Assembly (NCBI RefSeq): GCF_022835695.1
Contig: NZ_BQUV01000005.1
Coordinates: 310,001 to 374,000, forward strand
Direction of reading: 5' to 3'
Source: Bradyrhizobium sp. Ce-3
Lineage (GTDB): Bacteria; Pseudomonadota; Alphaproteobacteria; Rhizobiales; Xanthobacteraceae
Length of the DNA: 64,000 bases
Shown here: positions 9,981-17,664 of the stretch, piece after piece
Numbering within the stretch: position 1 is the stretch's first letter
Layout: the number at the start of each line of letters is the position of its first letter
Translations under genes and position numbers: made by a program
The notes under the pieces: generated by a model
Databases searched by the model: none
What the model was told of the DNA's origin: nothing
Seen by the model: the letters and a program-made list of their open reading frames with translations, nothing else

Positions 9981-10511
9981 TCAGCTTCGCTGCAGCAGTG
10001 GCCTCAGAAATAGCTCCAGATTGGGGCCTGAGAACAAGTGGCCCGTCAACCCCGCCGCGCGCGCAGCCTCGAGATCGGTCGGCTGGTCGCCGATCAGAAA
10101 GCTCCGTTCGACGTCGACCGGAAAGCGCGCCAGCAGGTCATTAATCATGCCCGGTGACGGTTTGCGGCGGTGGCTGACCTGCCGATACTGCTCCACGGTC
10201 CCTTCAGGGTGGAACGGGCAATACTCGAAGGCGTCGATATGCGCGCCGATCTTGCCGAGCTCGTCCGCCATCCAGTCGTGCAGCTGCCGGACGTGGGTCT
10301 CCTCGTAGAGCCCTCGTGCAACGCCCGACTGGTTGGTCACGACGAACGCAAAATAGCCGATGTCGTTGACGGCCTTCACCGCCTCGCGCGCGCCGTCGAT
10401 CCAGATCAGTTTGTGGCTTTCGAACAGGTAGCCGATATCCCGGTTCAGGACGCCGTCGCGGTCGAAGAAAACCGCCGGCCGTCGCGGCTGAGCTCCTGAA
10501 ACATTGCTCAT
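9981..10511 (-). CDS. gmhB: D-glycero-D-manno-heptose 1,7-bisphosphate phosphatase-like HAD protein
   Basis: 176-residue HAD phosphatase of the GmhB/HisB-N family. The nucleophile motif is FFDRDGVLNRD (Asp17, Asp19), the second motif VVTNQSGVARG, and the C-terminal motif FLIGDQPTDLEAA. The zinc loop is degenerate: YCPFHPEG...YRQVSHRRKP keeps one Cys, but the positions that are His, Cys and Cys in E. coli GmhB read Phe, Ser and Arg. It may act on heptose bisphosphate or another sugar bisphosphate. Convergent with the aminotransferase gene. Confidence 0.8.
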   Translation of the reverse strand: MSNVSGAQPRRPAVFFDRDGVLNRDIGYLFESHKLIWIDGAREAVKAVNDIGYFAFVVTNQSGVARGLYEETHVRQLHDWMADELGKIGAHIDAFEYCPFHPEGTVEQYRQVSHRRKPSPGMINDLLARFPVDVERSFLIGDQPTDLEAARAAGLTGHLFSGPNLELFLRPLLQRS

Positions 10512-10606
10512 GAGGTGATGATCCCGTCTCCACGCGGCATGAGCCCGCTCAATAGTTCACAATGCCGCGCGCGACAATGTGGACTCGGCCGCGCGGGGGC
10601 GTGGGA

Positions 10607-11830
10607 TCACCGCTCGTCGACAATCACCTTGCCGTCGTTCGGCAGCGCGCCGGCGCCGACCAGCTCGACCGCACCGCCGAGCTTGGTCACGGCACGCAGC
10701 GAGGCCGCGACCTCGTCCTGCAGGGAGCTGGCGGGCGAGGCACATTCGGCTTTCAGCGTCATCGCGTCGGCCTCGCCGGCGCGCGTGACCACGAGACGCA
10801 GCCGTCCAAGCGCGGGATGGCGTTTGCCGATTTCCGCGATCTGCTCGGGGCGCACGAACATGCCCTTCACCTTGGTGGTCTGGTCGGCGCGGCCCATCCA
10901 GCCCTTGATTCGCATATTGGTGCGTCCGCACGGGCTCGCACCGGGCAGGGCGGCGGTCAGGTCGCCGAGCGCGAGGCGGATCCAGGGATGATGCGGATCG
11001 AGCGAGGTCACCACGATCTCGCCGACGTCGCCCGGCGCAACGGGATCGCCGGTGCCGGGCTTGACGATCTCCAGGATCAAATCCTCATTGACCGTCATGC
11101 CCTCGCGCGCCGGCGTCTCGAATGCGATCAGGCCGAGATCGGCGGTGCCGAACGCCTGATAGGCCTCGACGCCGCGCGACTTCATCTCCTCCTGCAGCGA
11201 TTTCGGAAATGCGGCGCCCGACACCAGCGCGCGCTTGATCGAGGACACGTCGCGGCCGGCGCTGGCCGCGGCATCGAGCAGGATCTTCAGGAAATCGGGT
11301 GTGCCGCTATAGCCGACCGGGCGATAGGCCTCGATCAGCTCGAATTGCTGCTCGGTATTGCCGGGGCCGGCCGGGATCACGGCGCAGCCGAGCGCCCGCG
11401 CCGAGGCGTCGAAGATGAAGCCGCCGGGTGTGAGGTGATAGCTGAAGGTGTTCAGCACGACGTCGCCCTCGCGAAAGCCGGCCGCAAACAGCGCCCGCGC
11501 GCCGCGCCAGGCGTCCGCCTGGCGGCCCTCCGGCTCGAAGATCGGTCCGGGCGAGGTGAACAGGCGGGCAAACGTGCCGGGCTTGTCGGCCACGAAGCCG
11601 CCGAACGGCGGGGCGGCCTTGTGCAGGGCCGGCAGTTCCGACTTGCGCAGCACCGGCAGCCCCGCCAGCGCCTCCCGGCCAGTGATGGAGGCGGGATCGA
11701 TGCCCCGCAGCAGGTTGGCGTAGGCAGGCGCCGCCATCGCCTTGCGCAGCACCTCCGGCAGCGTGGCGAACAAGGCGGCTTCGCGCTCGGCCGGATCGCG
11801 CGTTTCAAGGGCGTCGTAATGGTCGGTCAT
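10607..11830 (-). CDS. phenylacetate-CoA ligase (PaaK)-like AMP-forming ligase
   Basis: About 407 residues. It shows the PaaK-type layout: a helical N-terminus, TSPGPIFEP in the nucleotide-binding region, VLNTFSYHLTPGGF, SGTPDFLKILLDAA, AYQAFGTADLGLIAFE, and a C-terminal GRADQTTKVKGMFVRPEQI hinge with the lysine region common to the family. It probably activates an aromatic or other carboxylic acid to a CoA thioester. It follows the leftward HAAT operon on the same strand, with an AGE epimerase gene inserted between. The substrate is unknown. Confidence 0.8.
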   Translation of the reverse strand: MTDHYDALETRDPAEREAALFATLPEVLRKAMAAPAYANLLRGIDPASITGREALAGLPVLRKSELPALHKAAPPFGGFVADKPGTFARLFTSPGPIFEPEGRQADAWRGARALFAAGFREGDVVLNTFSYHLTPGGFIFDASARALGCAVIPAGPGNTEQQFELIEAYRPVGYSGTPDFLKILLDAAASAGRDVSSIKRALVSGAAFPKSLQEEMKSRGVEAYQAFGTADLGLIAFETPAREGMTVNEDLILEIVKPGTGDPVAPGDVGEIVVTSLDPHHPWIRLALGDLTAALPGASPCGRTNMRIKGWMGRADQTTKVKGMFVRPEQIAEIGKRHPALGRLRLVVTRAGEADAMTLKAECASPASSLQDEVAASLRAVTKLGGAVELVGAGALPNDGKVIVDER

Positions 11831-11936
11831 AGCGGGTCCTTGGCGGGTCCTTGAGAGGATTTGCGCAGGTTGCGTGCCGGTCTGCCCGTGCTATCAGACG
11901 GTGACCGCTGACAGTGGGACGGTTCCAGGAAGCACG

Positions 11937-13088
11937 ATGGCTGAGGCAGAAAGCGTTGCGGCGGACGGGGCCGCCGATGTCGTCGCGCGGTTGAAGCGCC
12001 GCATCGTCGACCAGGCGCTGCCGCTGTGGTCGACCACAGGTTGGGACAGCGCGGCCGGCGGCTTTGTCGAGCGGTTGCACCAGGATGGGACAGCCGATCA
12101 CGCCGCGCCGCGGCGGATCATGGTCCAGGCGCGCCAGATCTATTGCTACGCCAAGGCAGCGCAGCTGGGCTGGTATCCCGAAGGCCGCGCGATCGCGCTG
12201 AAGGGGCTCGACTACCTGCTGGCCAAGGCCAAGGCGCCGGATGGCCGGCCGGGCTTCGTCTACAGCCTGACGGCCGAAGGCGGCGTGCTTGACCCGCTGC
12301 GCGACACCTATGGCCATGCCTTCGTGCTGCTCGCGCTGGCGACTGTCTACGGCCTCGATCAGGACGCCCAGATCCGCGCCGAGATCGACACGCTGCTGTC
12401 GTTCCTCGACACCCAGCTGCGCTCGCCTCATGGCGGTTTCCACGAAGGCCTGCCGCCGTCGATGCCGCGCCGGCAGAACCCGCAGATGCATCTGTTCGAG
12501 GCGATGATCGCCTGCTTCGACGCGACGCATGATTTGTCGTTCCAGAACCGCGCCGGCGATTTCTTCGCGCTGTTCCTGGCCAACCTCTACGACAAGCAGG
12601 CGCGGGTGCTCGGCGAATATTTCGAGGAGGACTGGTCGAAGATCCCGCCGGTCAGCGTCGAGCCTGGGCACCTTGCGGAATGGGTCTGGCTGCTGAAGGG
12701 ATTTGAACGGATCACCGGCTGTCCCACCGGGCGCCCGCGCGGCGAGCTCTTGGCCTCTGCGCTGCGCTATCGCGACGCCGCCACCGGCTGCCTGATCGAC
12801 GAGGGCGACGCCGAGGGGAACATCCGCCGCCACACCAGGCGGCTGTGGCCGCAGAGCGAGCTGGCGAAGGCCTGGACCGCGCAAGCCGAATCGGGCGAAG
12901 CCGGCGCGGCGGACGAGGCGCGCGCGGCGCTCGTGCTGCTGGAGCGGCATTATCTCAGCCATCCCGTGCGAGGGGGCTGGTACGACCAGTTCGACCGCGA
13001 CGGCACGTCGCTGGTCGCCACGATCCCGGCATCGTCGTTCTACCATGTGCTCTGCGCGGTCACTGAAGCCGAGCAGGTGCTCGGATAG
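11937..13088 (+). CDS. AGE-family epimerase/isomerase
   Basis: About 383 residues of the N-acylglucosamine 2-epimerase fold (alpha6/alpha6 barrel). Family blocks are RRIMVQARQIYCYAKAAQLG, YGHAFVLLALATVYGL, NPQMHLFEAMIACFDAT, EPGHLAEWVWLLKGFERI and RGGWYDQFDRDG. The family interconverts sugars such as N-acylglucosamine/N-acylmannosamine or mannose(-6-P)/fructose(-6-P); the exact reaction cannot be read from sequence. ATG 11937 is chosen (AGGA upstream); a longer frame starting at 11874 adds 21 non-conserved residues. It is encoded against the surrounding HAAT operon, suggesting insertion. Confidence 0.82.
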   Translation: MAEAESVAADGAADVVARLKRRIVDQALPLWSTTGWDSAAGGFVERLHQDGTADHAAPRRIMVQARQIYCYAKAAQLGWYPEGRAIALKGLDYLLAKAKAPDGRPGFVYSLTAEGGVLDPLRDTYGHAFVLLALATVYGLDQDAQIRAEIDTLLSFLDTQLRSPHGGFHEGLPPSMPRRQNPQMHLFEAMIACFDATHDLSFQNRAGDFFALFLANLYDKQARVLGEYFEEDWSKIPPVSVEPGHLAEWVWLLKGFERITGCPTGRPRGELLASALRYRDAATGCLIDEGDAEGNIRRHTRRLWPQSELAKAWTAQAESGEAGAADEARAALVLLERHYLSHPVRGGWYDQFDRDGTSLVATIPASSFYHVLCAVTEAEQVLG

Positions 13089-13152
13089 AACCGCCTTCCT
13101 GGTCTGACGCGTTTTCTGCACACGCAACTCCGCCCGAAAACGCCCGATATCC

Positions 13153-13992
13153 TCACAGCCAGCGCTTGCGCCGCTTGAAGCTCTTCAGGTTCTTGAAGCT
13201 CTTGCGCTGGTCGCCGGCGCCGCCGAGGTAGAACTCCTTCACATCCTCGTTGTCGCGCAGCTCGTCGGCGGAGCCGTCGAGCACCACCTTGCCCTGTTCC
13301 ATGATGTAGCCATGGCTCGCGACCGACAGCGCGGCACGGGCATTCTGTTCGACCAGCAGGATCGTGACGCCGAGATCGCGGTTGATCTCCTTGATGATCG
13401 CGAACACCTCCTTGACCAGCAGCGGCGACAGCCCCATCGACGGCTCGTCCATCAGGATCATCTTCGGACGCGCCATCAGCGCGCGGCCGATTGCGAGCAT
13501 CTGCTGCTCGCCGCCGGAGAGATAGCCGGCGAGGCCGGTGCGCTCCTTCAGCCGCGGGAAATATTTGAACACCATGTCGATGTCGGCGGAGACCTCGCCG
13601 TCACGGCGGGTGAAGGCGCCGAGCCGCAGATTTTCCAGCGACGTCATGTCGGCGACGATGCGGCGGCCTTCCATCACCTGGAAGATGCCGCGGCGGACGA
13701 TCTTGTCCGGATCGATGCCGTTGATGCGCTGGCCCTCGAACAGGATCTCGCCGCGGGTGACTTCGCCGTCCTCGGTCTTGAGCAGGCCGGAGATCGCCTT
13801 CAGCGTGGTCGACTTGCCGGCGCCATTGGCGCCGAGCAGCGCCACGATCGCGCCCTTCGGCACTTCCAGGCTAAGCCCGCGCAGCACCAGGATGACGTCG
13901 TCATAGACGACCTCGATGTTGTTGACGCTGAGCAGCGGCGGCGGCGGGACGGCCGTCGGCACCGGGCGGGTGGCTGTTGCGGTTTCAGTCAT
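13153..13992 (-). CDS. livF: HAAT ABC transporter ATP-binding protein LivF
   Basis: 279 residues. Walker A GANGAGKST, signature YLSGGEQQMLAIGRALM, Walker B ILMDEPSMGLSP and the switch His region VEQNARAALS. Length and the GIFQVMEGRRIVADMTSLENL segment fit LivF rather than LivG. A proline-rich N-terminal extension of about 20 residues precedes the ATPase core. It powers inward transport with the livG, livH, livM and binding-protein genes in the same leftward operon; a palindromic repeat separates it from the binding protein gene. Confidence 0.92.
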   Translation of the reverse strand: MTETATATRPVPTAVPPPPLLSVNNIEVVYDDVILVLRGLSLEVPKGAIVALLGANGAGKSTTLKAISGLLKTEDGEVTRGEILFEGQRINGIDPDKIVRRGIFQVMEGRRIVADMTSLENLRLGAFTRRDGEVSADIDMVFKYFPRLKERTGLAGYLSGGEQQMLAIGRALMARPKMILMDEPSMGLSPLLVKEVFAIIKEINRDLGVTILLVEQNARAALSVASHGYIMEQGKVVLDGSADELRDNEDVKEFYLGGAGDQRKSFKNLKSFKRRKRWL

Positions 13993-14053
13993 ATGCTTCG
14001 ATCACCTTCAACTGTGGCCACCCGCGTTTCGTGCGCAACTGCGCACTCGGGCG

Positions 14054-14142
14054 GGTGACCCAGTATTCCAGAGGCGCCAGAGACCAAACGAGAGGCCGCG
14101 GCGTACTGGATCCCCCGCTTTCGCGGGGAATGACGACTTCCT
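14054..14142. repeat. Bradyrhizobium-type palindromic intergenic element
   Basis: This stretch between livF and the binding-protein gene contains a CCCCGC-TTT-GCGGGG hairpin (about 14111-14128) followed by AATGACGA, preceded by a CCAGTATTCCAGAGGC block. I recognise the combination as a common dispersed element of Bradyrhizobium-like genomes. It may act as a transcript-processing or attenuation hairpin within the operon. Identification is from memory, not a search. Confidence 0.5.
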
Positions 14143-14153
14143 GAGTTACGACC

Positions 14154-15437
14154 TCACCAGCCGAACCATTCCGGCTTGCGCGGCAGTTCGACGGTCTTCA
14201 CCTTCTCGAGCTTGATCGTGCCCTTGCCCATCAGGTCGTTGATGTCGCCATCGGTCGCGCCGGACACCTTGGCGCGATAGAGATCGACCTTGGTCGTCGG
14301 GCGATGATCCTTCTCGGTCCAGCTCGAGGGATTGCAGACGCCCTCCATGCCCGCCGGCACCCAGTCCTTCTTCTGGTAGAAGCCCTTGGCGACGTTCTCG
14401 CCGGTGGCACCGCCATTCTTGGCGGCCCAATCCAGCGCTTCCTTCATGTAGAGCGCGCTGCAGACCGCGGCGATGTAATGCACCGGGCGATAGACCTTGC
14501 CTGACGGGTCGGACATCTTCGAGATCTCCATCACCGTCTTCATGCCGGGCGCGTTGCCGCCCCACCCGACCGCCGTGCGCAGCGGGAAGATCACGCCGTC
14601 GGCGGCATCGCCCGCGGTCTTGGCGGCGTTCTCATCCATACCCCAGACGTTGCTGAGGAACTGAACCTCGACGCCGGCGGTCTTGCAGGCCTTCATCACC
14701 GAGATGTTGGAGGCCGCGGTGTTGCCGAGATAGGCGTAGTTGGCGCCGGAGCTCTTCAGGCTCAGGCACTGCGCCGAGTAGTCGCCGGGCGACAGCGCGA
14801 ACACCAGCGGCGGCAGCACCTCGAAGCCGAGCTCGGTGGCGAGCGCTTCGCCTGCGGCCTTCGGCGCGTTCGGATAGGGATGGTTGGCGCCCATGTGGAC
14901 GAATTTCGGCTTGCCGGGCTTGCCCTTCGCCTTCCAGTCCTCGGCCGCCCAGGTCAGCTCGGCGCGCAGCGCGTCCGAGTAGCTCGGGCCGTAGAAGAAG
15001 TTGTACGGCGCGGGCTTGGCCTTGCCGCTGGTGCCCTCGGGATCCGTCAGCGCGGCAGCATAGGAGCCCGACATGTCGGGGATCTTGTCCTGGGCGAGGA
15101 AGCCGGTCAGCGCCTCGGTGTCCGCCGTGCCCCAGCCCATGATCGCCGCGACCTTGGCGTCGGACGCCGACCACTTCTTGTACAGCGCGATCGCGCGCGG
15201 CACCTGATAGCCATAGTCGTTGCTGTCGACACTGAGCTGCTTGCCGCCGACGCCGCCGTTCTTGTTGACCCAGGCGAAGGTATCGGCGACGCCCTGGCCG
15301 TAGGGCGTGCCGACGTCGGAAGTGCCGCCCGAGAGGTCCTGCAGATGGCCGATGGCGATCTGCGCCTGCGCGGTGGCGGCCGCGCTGCTGATCAGCAGCG
15401 CAAGGGAGACCGAGCTCAAAAGGGATCTAACCGACAT
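14154..15437 (-). CDS. HAAT ABC transporter periplasmic substrate-binding protein
   Basis: About 427 residues. The signal peptide MSVRSLLSSVSLALLISSAAATAQA is cleaved before QIAIGHLQDLSG, and a type I periplasmic-binding fold of the Leu/Ile/Val-binding superfamily follows. The start is fixed by a strong RBS (AGGAGG, 6-10 bp upstream of the ATG at 15437); the longer reading frame from 15485 would bury the signal peptide. With two acyl-CoA ligases in the same operon, the ligand is probably a carboxylic acid (aromatic or fatty) rather than an amino acid; this is inference. Confidence 0.9.
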   Translation of the reverse strand: MSVRSLLSSVSLALLISSAAATAQAQIAIGHLQDLSGGTSDVGTPYGQGVADTFAWVNKNGGVGGKQLSVDSNDYGYQVPRAIALYKKWSASDAKVAAIMGWGTADTEALTGFLAQDKIPDMSGSYAAALTDPEGTSGKAKPAPYNFFYGPSYSDALRAELTWAAEDWKAKGKPGKPKFVHMGANHPYPNAPKAAGEALATELGFEVLPPLVFALSPGDYSAQCLSLKSSGANYAYLGNTAASNISVMKACKTAGVEVQFLSNVWGMDENAAKTAGDAADGVIFPLRTAVGWGGNAPGMKTVMEISKMSDPSGKVYRPVHYIAAVCSALYMKEALDWAAKNGGATGENVAKGFYQKKDWVPAGMEGVCNPSSWTEKDHRPTTKVDLYRAKVSGATDGDINDLMGKGTIKLEKVKTVELPRKPEWFGW

Positions 15438-15488
15438 TTTTGTTTCCTCCTGCTTATTCGTTGAACCGAATTTGAGTTGTGCCACGCG

Positions 15489-16562
15489 TCAATGCGAGAA
15501 CGGGTAAAGCTTCCAGTAGGCCTTGATCTGCCGCCAGCGATGCGCGAGGCCGTCAGGCTCGAACATCAGGAAGCCGATGATGATCAGGCCGATCGCGATC
15601 TCGCGCAGGAAGGTGATGTTGTTGTTGAGCTGCAGCGCCTTGTCGATCGCGCTGCCCTTCAGCCAGGCGCTCAGCCATTCCATCGATTCCGGCAGCAGCA
15701 CCACGAAGGCCGTGCCCATCAGCGTGCCCATCACCGAGCCGGTGCCGCCGATGATCACCATCGCGAGGAACAGCACCGATCGCTCGATGCCGAAGCCTTC
15801 CTGCGAGACCACCAGCTGATAATGCGCGTAAAGCGCGCCGGCGATGCCGGCGAAGAACGCGGCAAGCCCGAACGACAGCGTCCGGTACTTGGTCAGGTTG
15901 ATGCCCATGATCTCGGCGGAGAGATAGTGGTCGCGGATCGCGACCAGCGCGCGGCCATCGCGGGTGCGCATCAAATTGGTGACCAGCAGGTAGCTGATCA
16001 CCATGTAGGCGAGCACGACGTAGAAATACTGCCGGTCGCCGCGCAGCGTGTAGCCGAAGATCGAGAACGGATTGGCGCTGGCCGGCACCGAGCCGCCGGA
16101 GAACCAGTCGGCACGCGAGAAGAAGTCGAGCAGGATGTACTGCGCGGCGAGCGTCGCGATGACGAGATAGAGCCCCTTCAGACGCGCCGCCGGCACGCCG
16201 AAGACCAGGCCGACCAGCGCCGTGATCACGCCGGCGAGGGGGATCGCGAAGAACACCGGGATCGGCGCGTTGTTGGAGATGTAGGCCGAGGTGAAGGCGC
16301 CGAACAGGAAGAACGCGGCGTGGCCGATCGAGATCTGGCCGGTGAAGCCGACCAGGACGTTGAGGCCGAGGGCCGCGATCGCGAAGATGCCGATCTGGAT
16401 CGCGATCGAGAGCAGGTAATTCGACAGCAGCATCGGCGCGAAGCAGGCGAGCGCGATGCCGGCAATCGCGAAGTTGCGGCTGGTCGCGGTCGGGAAGATC
16501 GTGGTGTCGGCCGCGTAGCTGGTGCGGAAATCGCCCGACGGGATAAGGGTGCTCGTTGCCAT
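15489..16562 (-). CDS. livM: HAAT ABC transporter permease LivM
   Basis: 357 residues with about 9-10 transmembrane segments. It includes the family block LNVLVGFTGQISIGHAAFFLFGAFTSAYI and the cytoplasmic EAA-like loop DGRALVAIRDHYLSAEIMGINLTKYRTLSFGLAAFFAGIAGAL. It forms the inner-membrane channel with LivH. Three bases separate it from livH, so the two are probably translationally linked. Confidence 0.92.
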   Translation of the reverse strand: MATSTLIPSGDFRTSYAADTTIFPTATSRNFAIAGIALACFAPMLLSNYLLSIAIQIGIFAIAALGLNVLVGFTGQISIGHAAFFLFGAFTSAYISNNAPIPVFFAIPLAGVITALVGLVFGVPAARLKGLYLVIATLAAQYILLDFFSRADWFSGGSVPASANPFSIFGYTLRGDRQYFYVVLAYMVISYLLVTNLMRTRDGRALVAIRDHYLSAEIMGINLTKYRTLSFGLAAFFAGIAGALYAHYQLVVSQEGFGIERSVLFLAMVIIGGTGSVMGTLMGTAFVVLLPESMEWLSAWLKGSAIDKALQLNNNITFLREIAIGLIIIGFLMFEPDGLAHRWRQIKAYWKLYPFSH

Positions 16563-16565
16563 TGA

Positions 16566-17459
16566 TCAGACCCGCTCGATGTCCTTGGTGCCGAACAGCC
16601 CGTACGGCTTGATCATCAGGATGATGATCAGGACGTAGAACGGCGCGATCTCGTAGAGATTGCCCCAGTGCAGATACTCGCTGTCGACGTACTGGGCGAC
16701 GTTTTCCAACAGCCCGATGATGATGCCGCCGAGCACGGCGCCGCCGACCGAGTCGAGCCCGCCGAGGATTGCCGCCGGAAACACCTTGATGCCGTAGGCC
16801 GAGAGGCCGGACGACACGCCGTTGACCACGGCGACCACGACGCCGGCAACCGCCGAAACGGTGGCCGAGATCGCCCAGGCCATCGCGAACACGCTCTTCA
16901 CGGAGATGCCGAGCGACTGCGCGACCTGCTGGTTGAAGGCGGTGGCGCGCATCGCGAGGCCGTATTTGGAGGCGCGGAAGAACCAGGCCATGCCGACCAT
17001 CATGGCGAGCGAGACCACGAGGCTCATGACATAGACGGTCTGGATCTGCAGCCCGAACAGGCTGACCGACTGGCTCTGGAACACGCGCGGGAACGGCTGC
17101 GGGTTGACGCCGAAGATCCACTTCAGCGCCGCCTGGAACACGGTCGACAGGCCGATCGTCACCATTATGACGGAGATGATCGGCTCGCCGATCATCGGCC
17201 GCAGGATCACGACCTGGATCGCGATGCCGAAGATGAACATGAACACCAGCGTGATCGGCATCCCGACCCAGAACGGCACCTGGTACTTCGTCAGCAGCGC
17301 CCAGCATACCCAGGCGCCGACCAGCAGCAATTCGCCCTGCGCGAAGTTCACGACCTGCGTCGCCTTGTAGATCAGCACAAACGACATCGCGACCACGCCA
17401 TAGAGCGTGCCGACCACGAGGCCGTTGACGATCAGCTGGATCAGGAACTGGGTGTTCAT
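16566..17459 (-). CDS. livH: HAAT ABC transporter permease LivH
   Basis: 297 residues, polytopic. N-terminal LIVNGLVVGTLYGVVAMSFVLIYKATQVVNFAQGELLLVGAW is the standard LivH opening. The coupling loop RASKYGLAMRATAFNQQVAQSLGISVKSVFAMAWAISATVSAVAGVV contacts the ATPases. Part of the leftward operon, downstream of the acyl-CoA ligase after a 205-bp gap filled by a palindromic repeat. Confidence 0.93.
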   Translation of the reverse strand: MNTQFLIQLIVNGLVVGTLYGVVAMSFVLIYKATQVVNFAQGELLLVGAWVCWALLTKYQVPFWVGMPITLVFMFIFGIAIQVVILRPMIGEPIISVIMVTIGLSTVFQAALKWIFGVNPQPFPRVFQSQSVSLFGLQIQTVYVMSLVVSLAMMVGMAWFFRASKYGLAMRATAFNQQVAQSLGISVKSVFAMAWAISATVSAVAGVVVAVVNGVSSGLSAYGIKVFPAAILGGLDSVGGAVLGGIIIGLLENVAQYVDSEYLHWGNLYEIAPFYVLIIILMIKPYGLFGTKDIERV

Positions 17460-17480
17460 GGGGTGCGGTCGCTCCCAGTA

Positions 17481-17627
17481 CCCTCTCCCCCTGTGGGAGA
17501 GGGTGGCTGCGCGAAGCGCAGCCGGGTGAGGGGTTGTCTCGGCATCGGGAACGTGGAGAGAGGACCCCTCACCGAAGCGAGTTCGTGTCGACCAGCGGTG
17601 TAGCCCTCTCCCACAAGGGGAGAGGGC
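17481..17627. repeat. compound palindromic repeat (REP/BIME-like)
   Basis: The gap between livH and the ligase gene holds a nested inverted repeat. It runs CCCTCTCCCC-CTGT-GGGAGAGGG (17481-17503), GGCTGCGC-GAA-GCGCAGCC (about 17505-17523), a GTGAGGGGT half pairing with ACCCCTCAC (about 17573-17581), and a final CCCTCTCCC-ACAA-GGGGAGAGGG (about 17604-17626). A second copy of the same architecture lies at 40408-40540. No coding potential is evident. Confidence 0.8.
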
Positions 17628-17664
17628 ACATCCATGCGCACCGCGCTCTGCTCTCGCAACGCGG

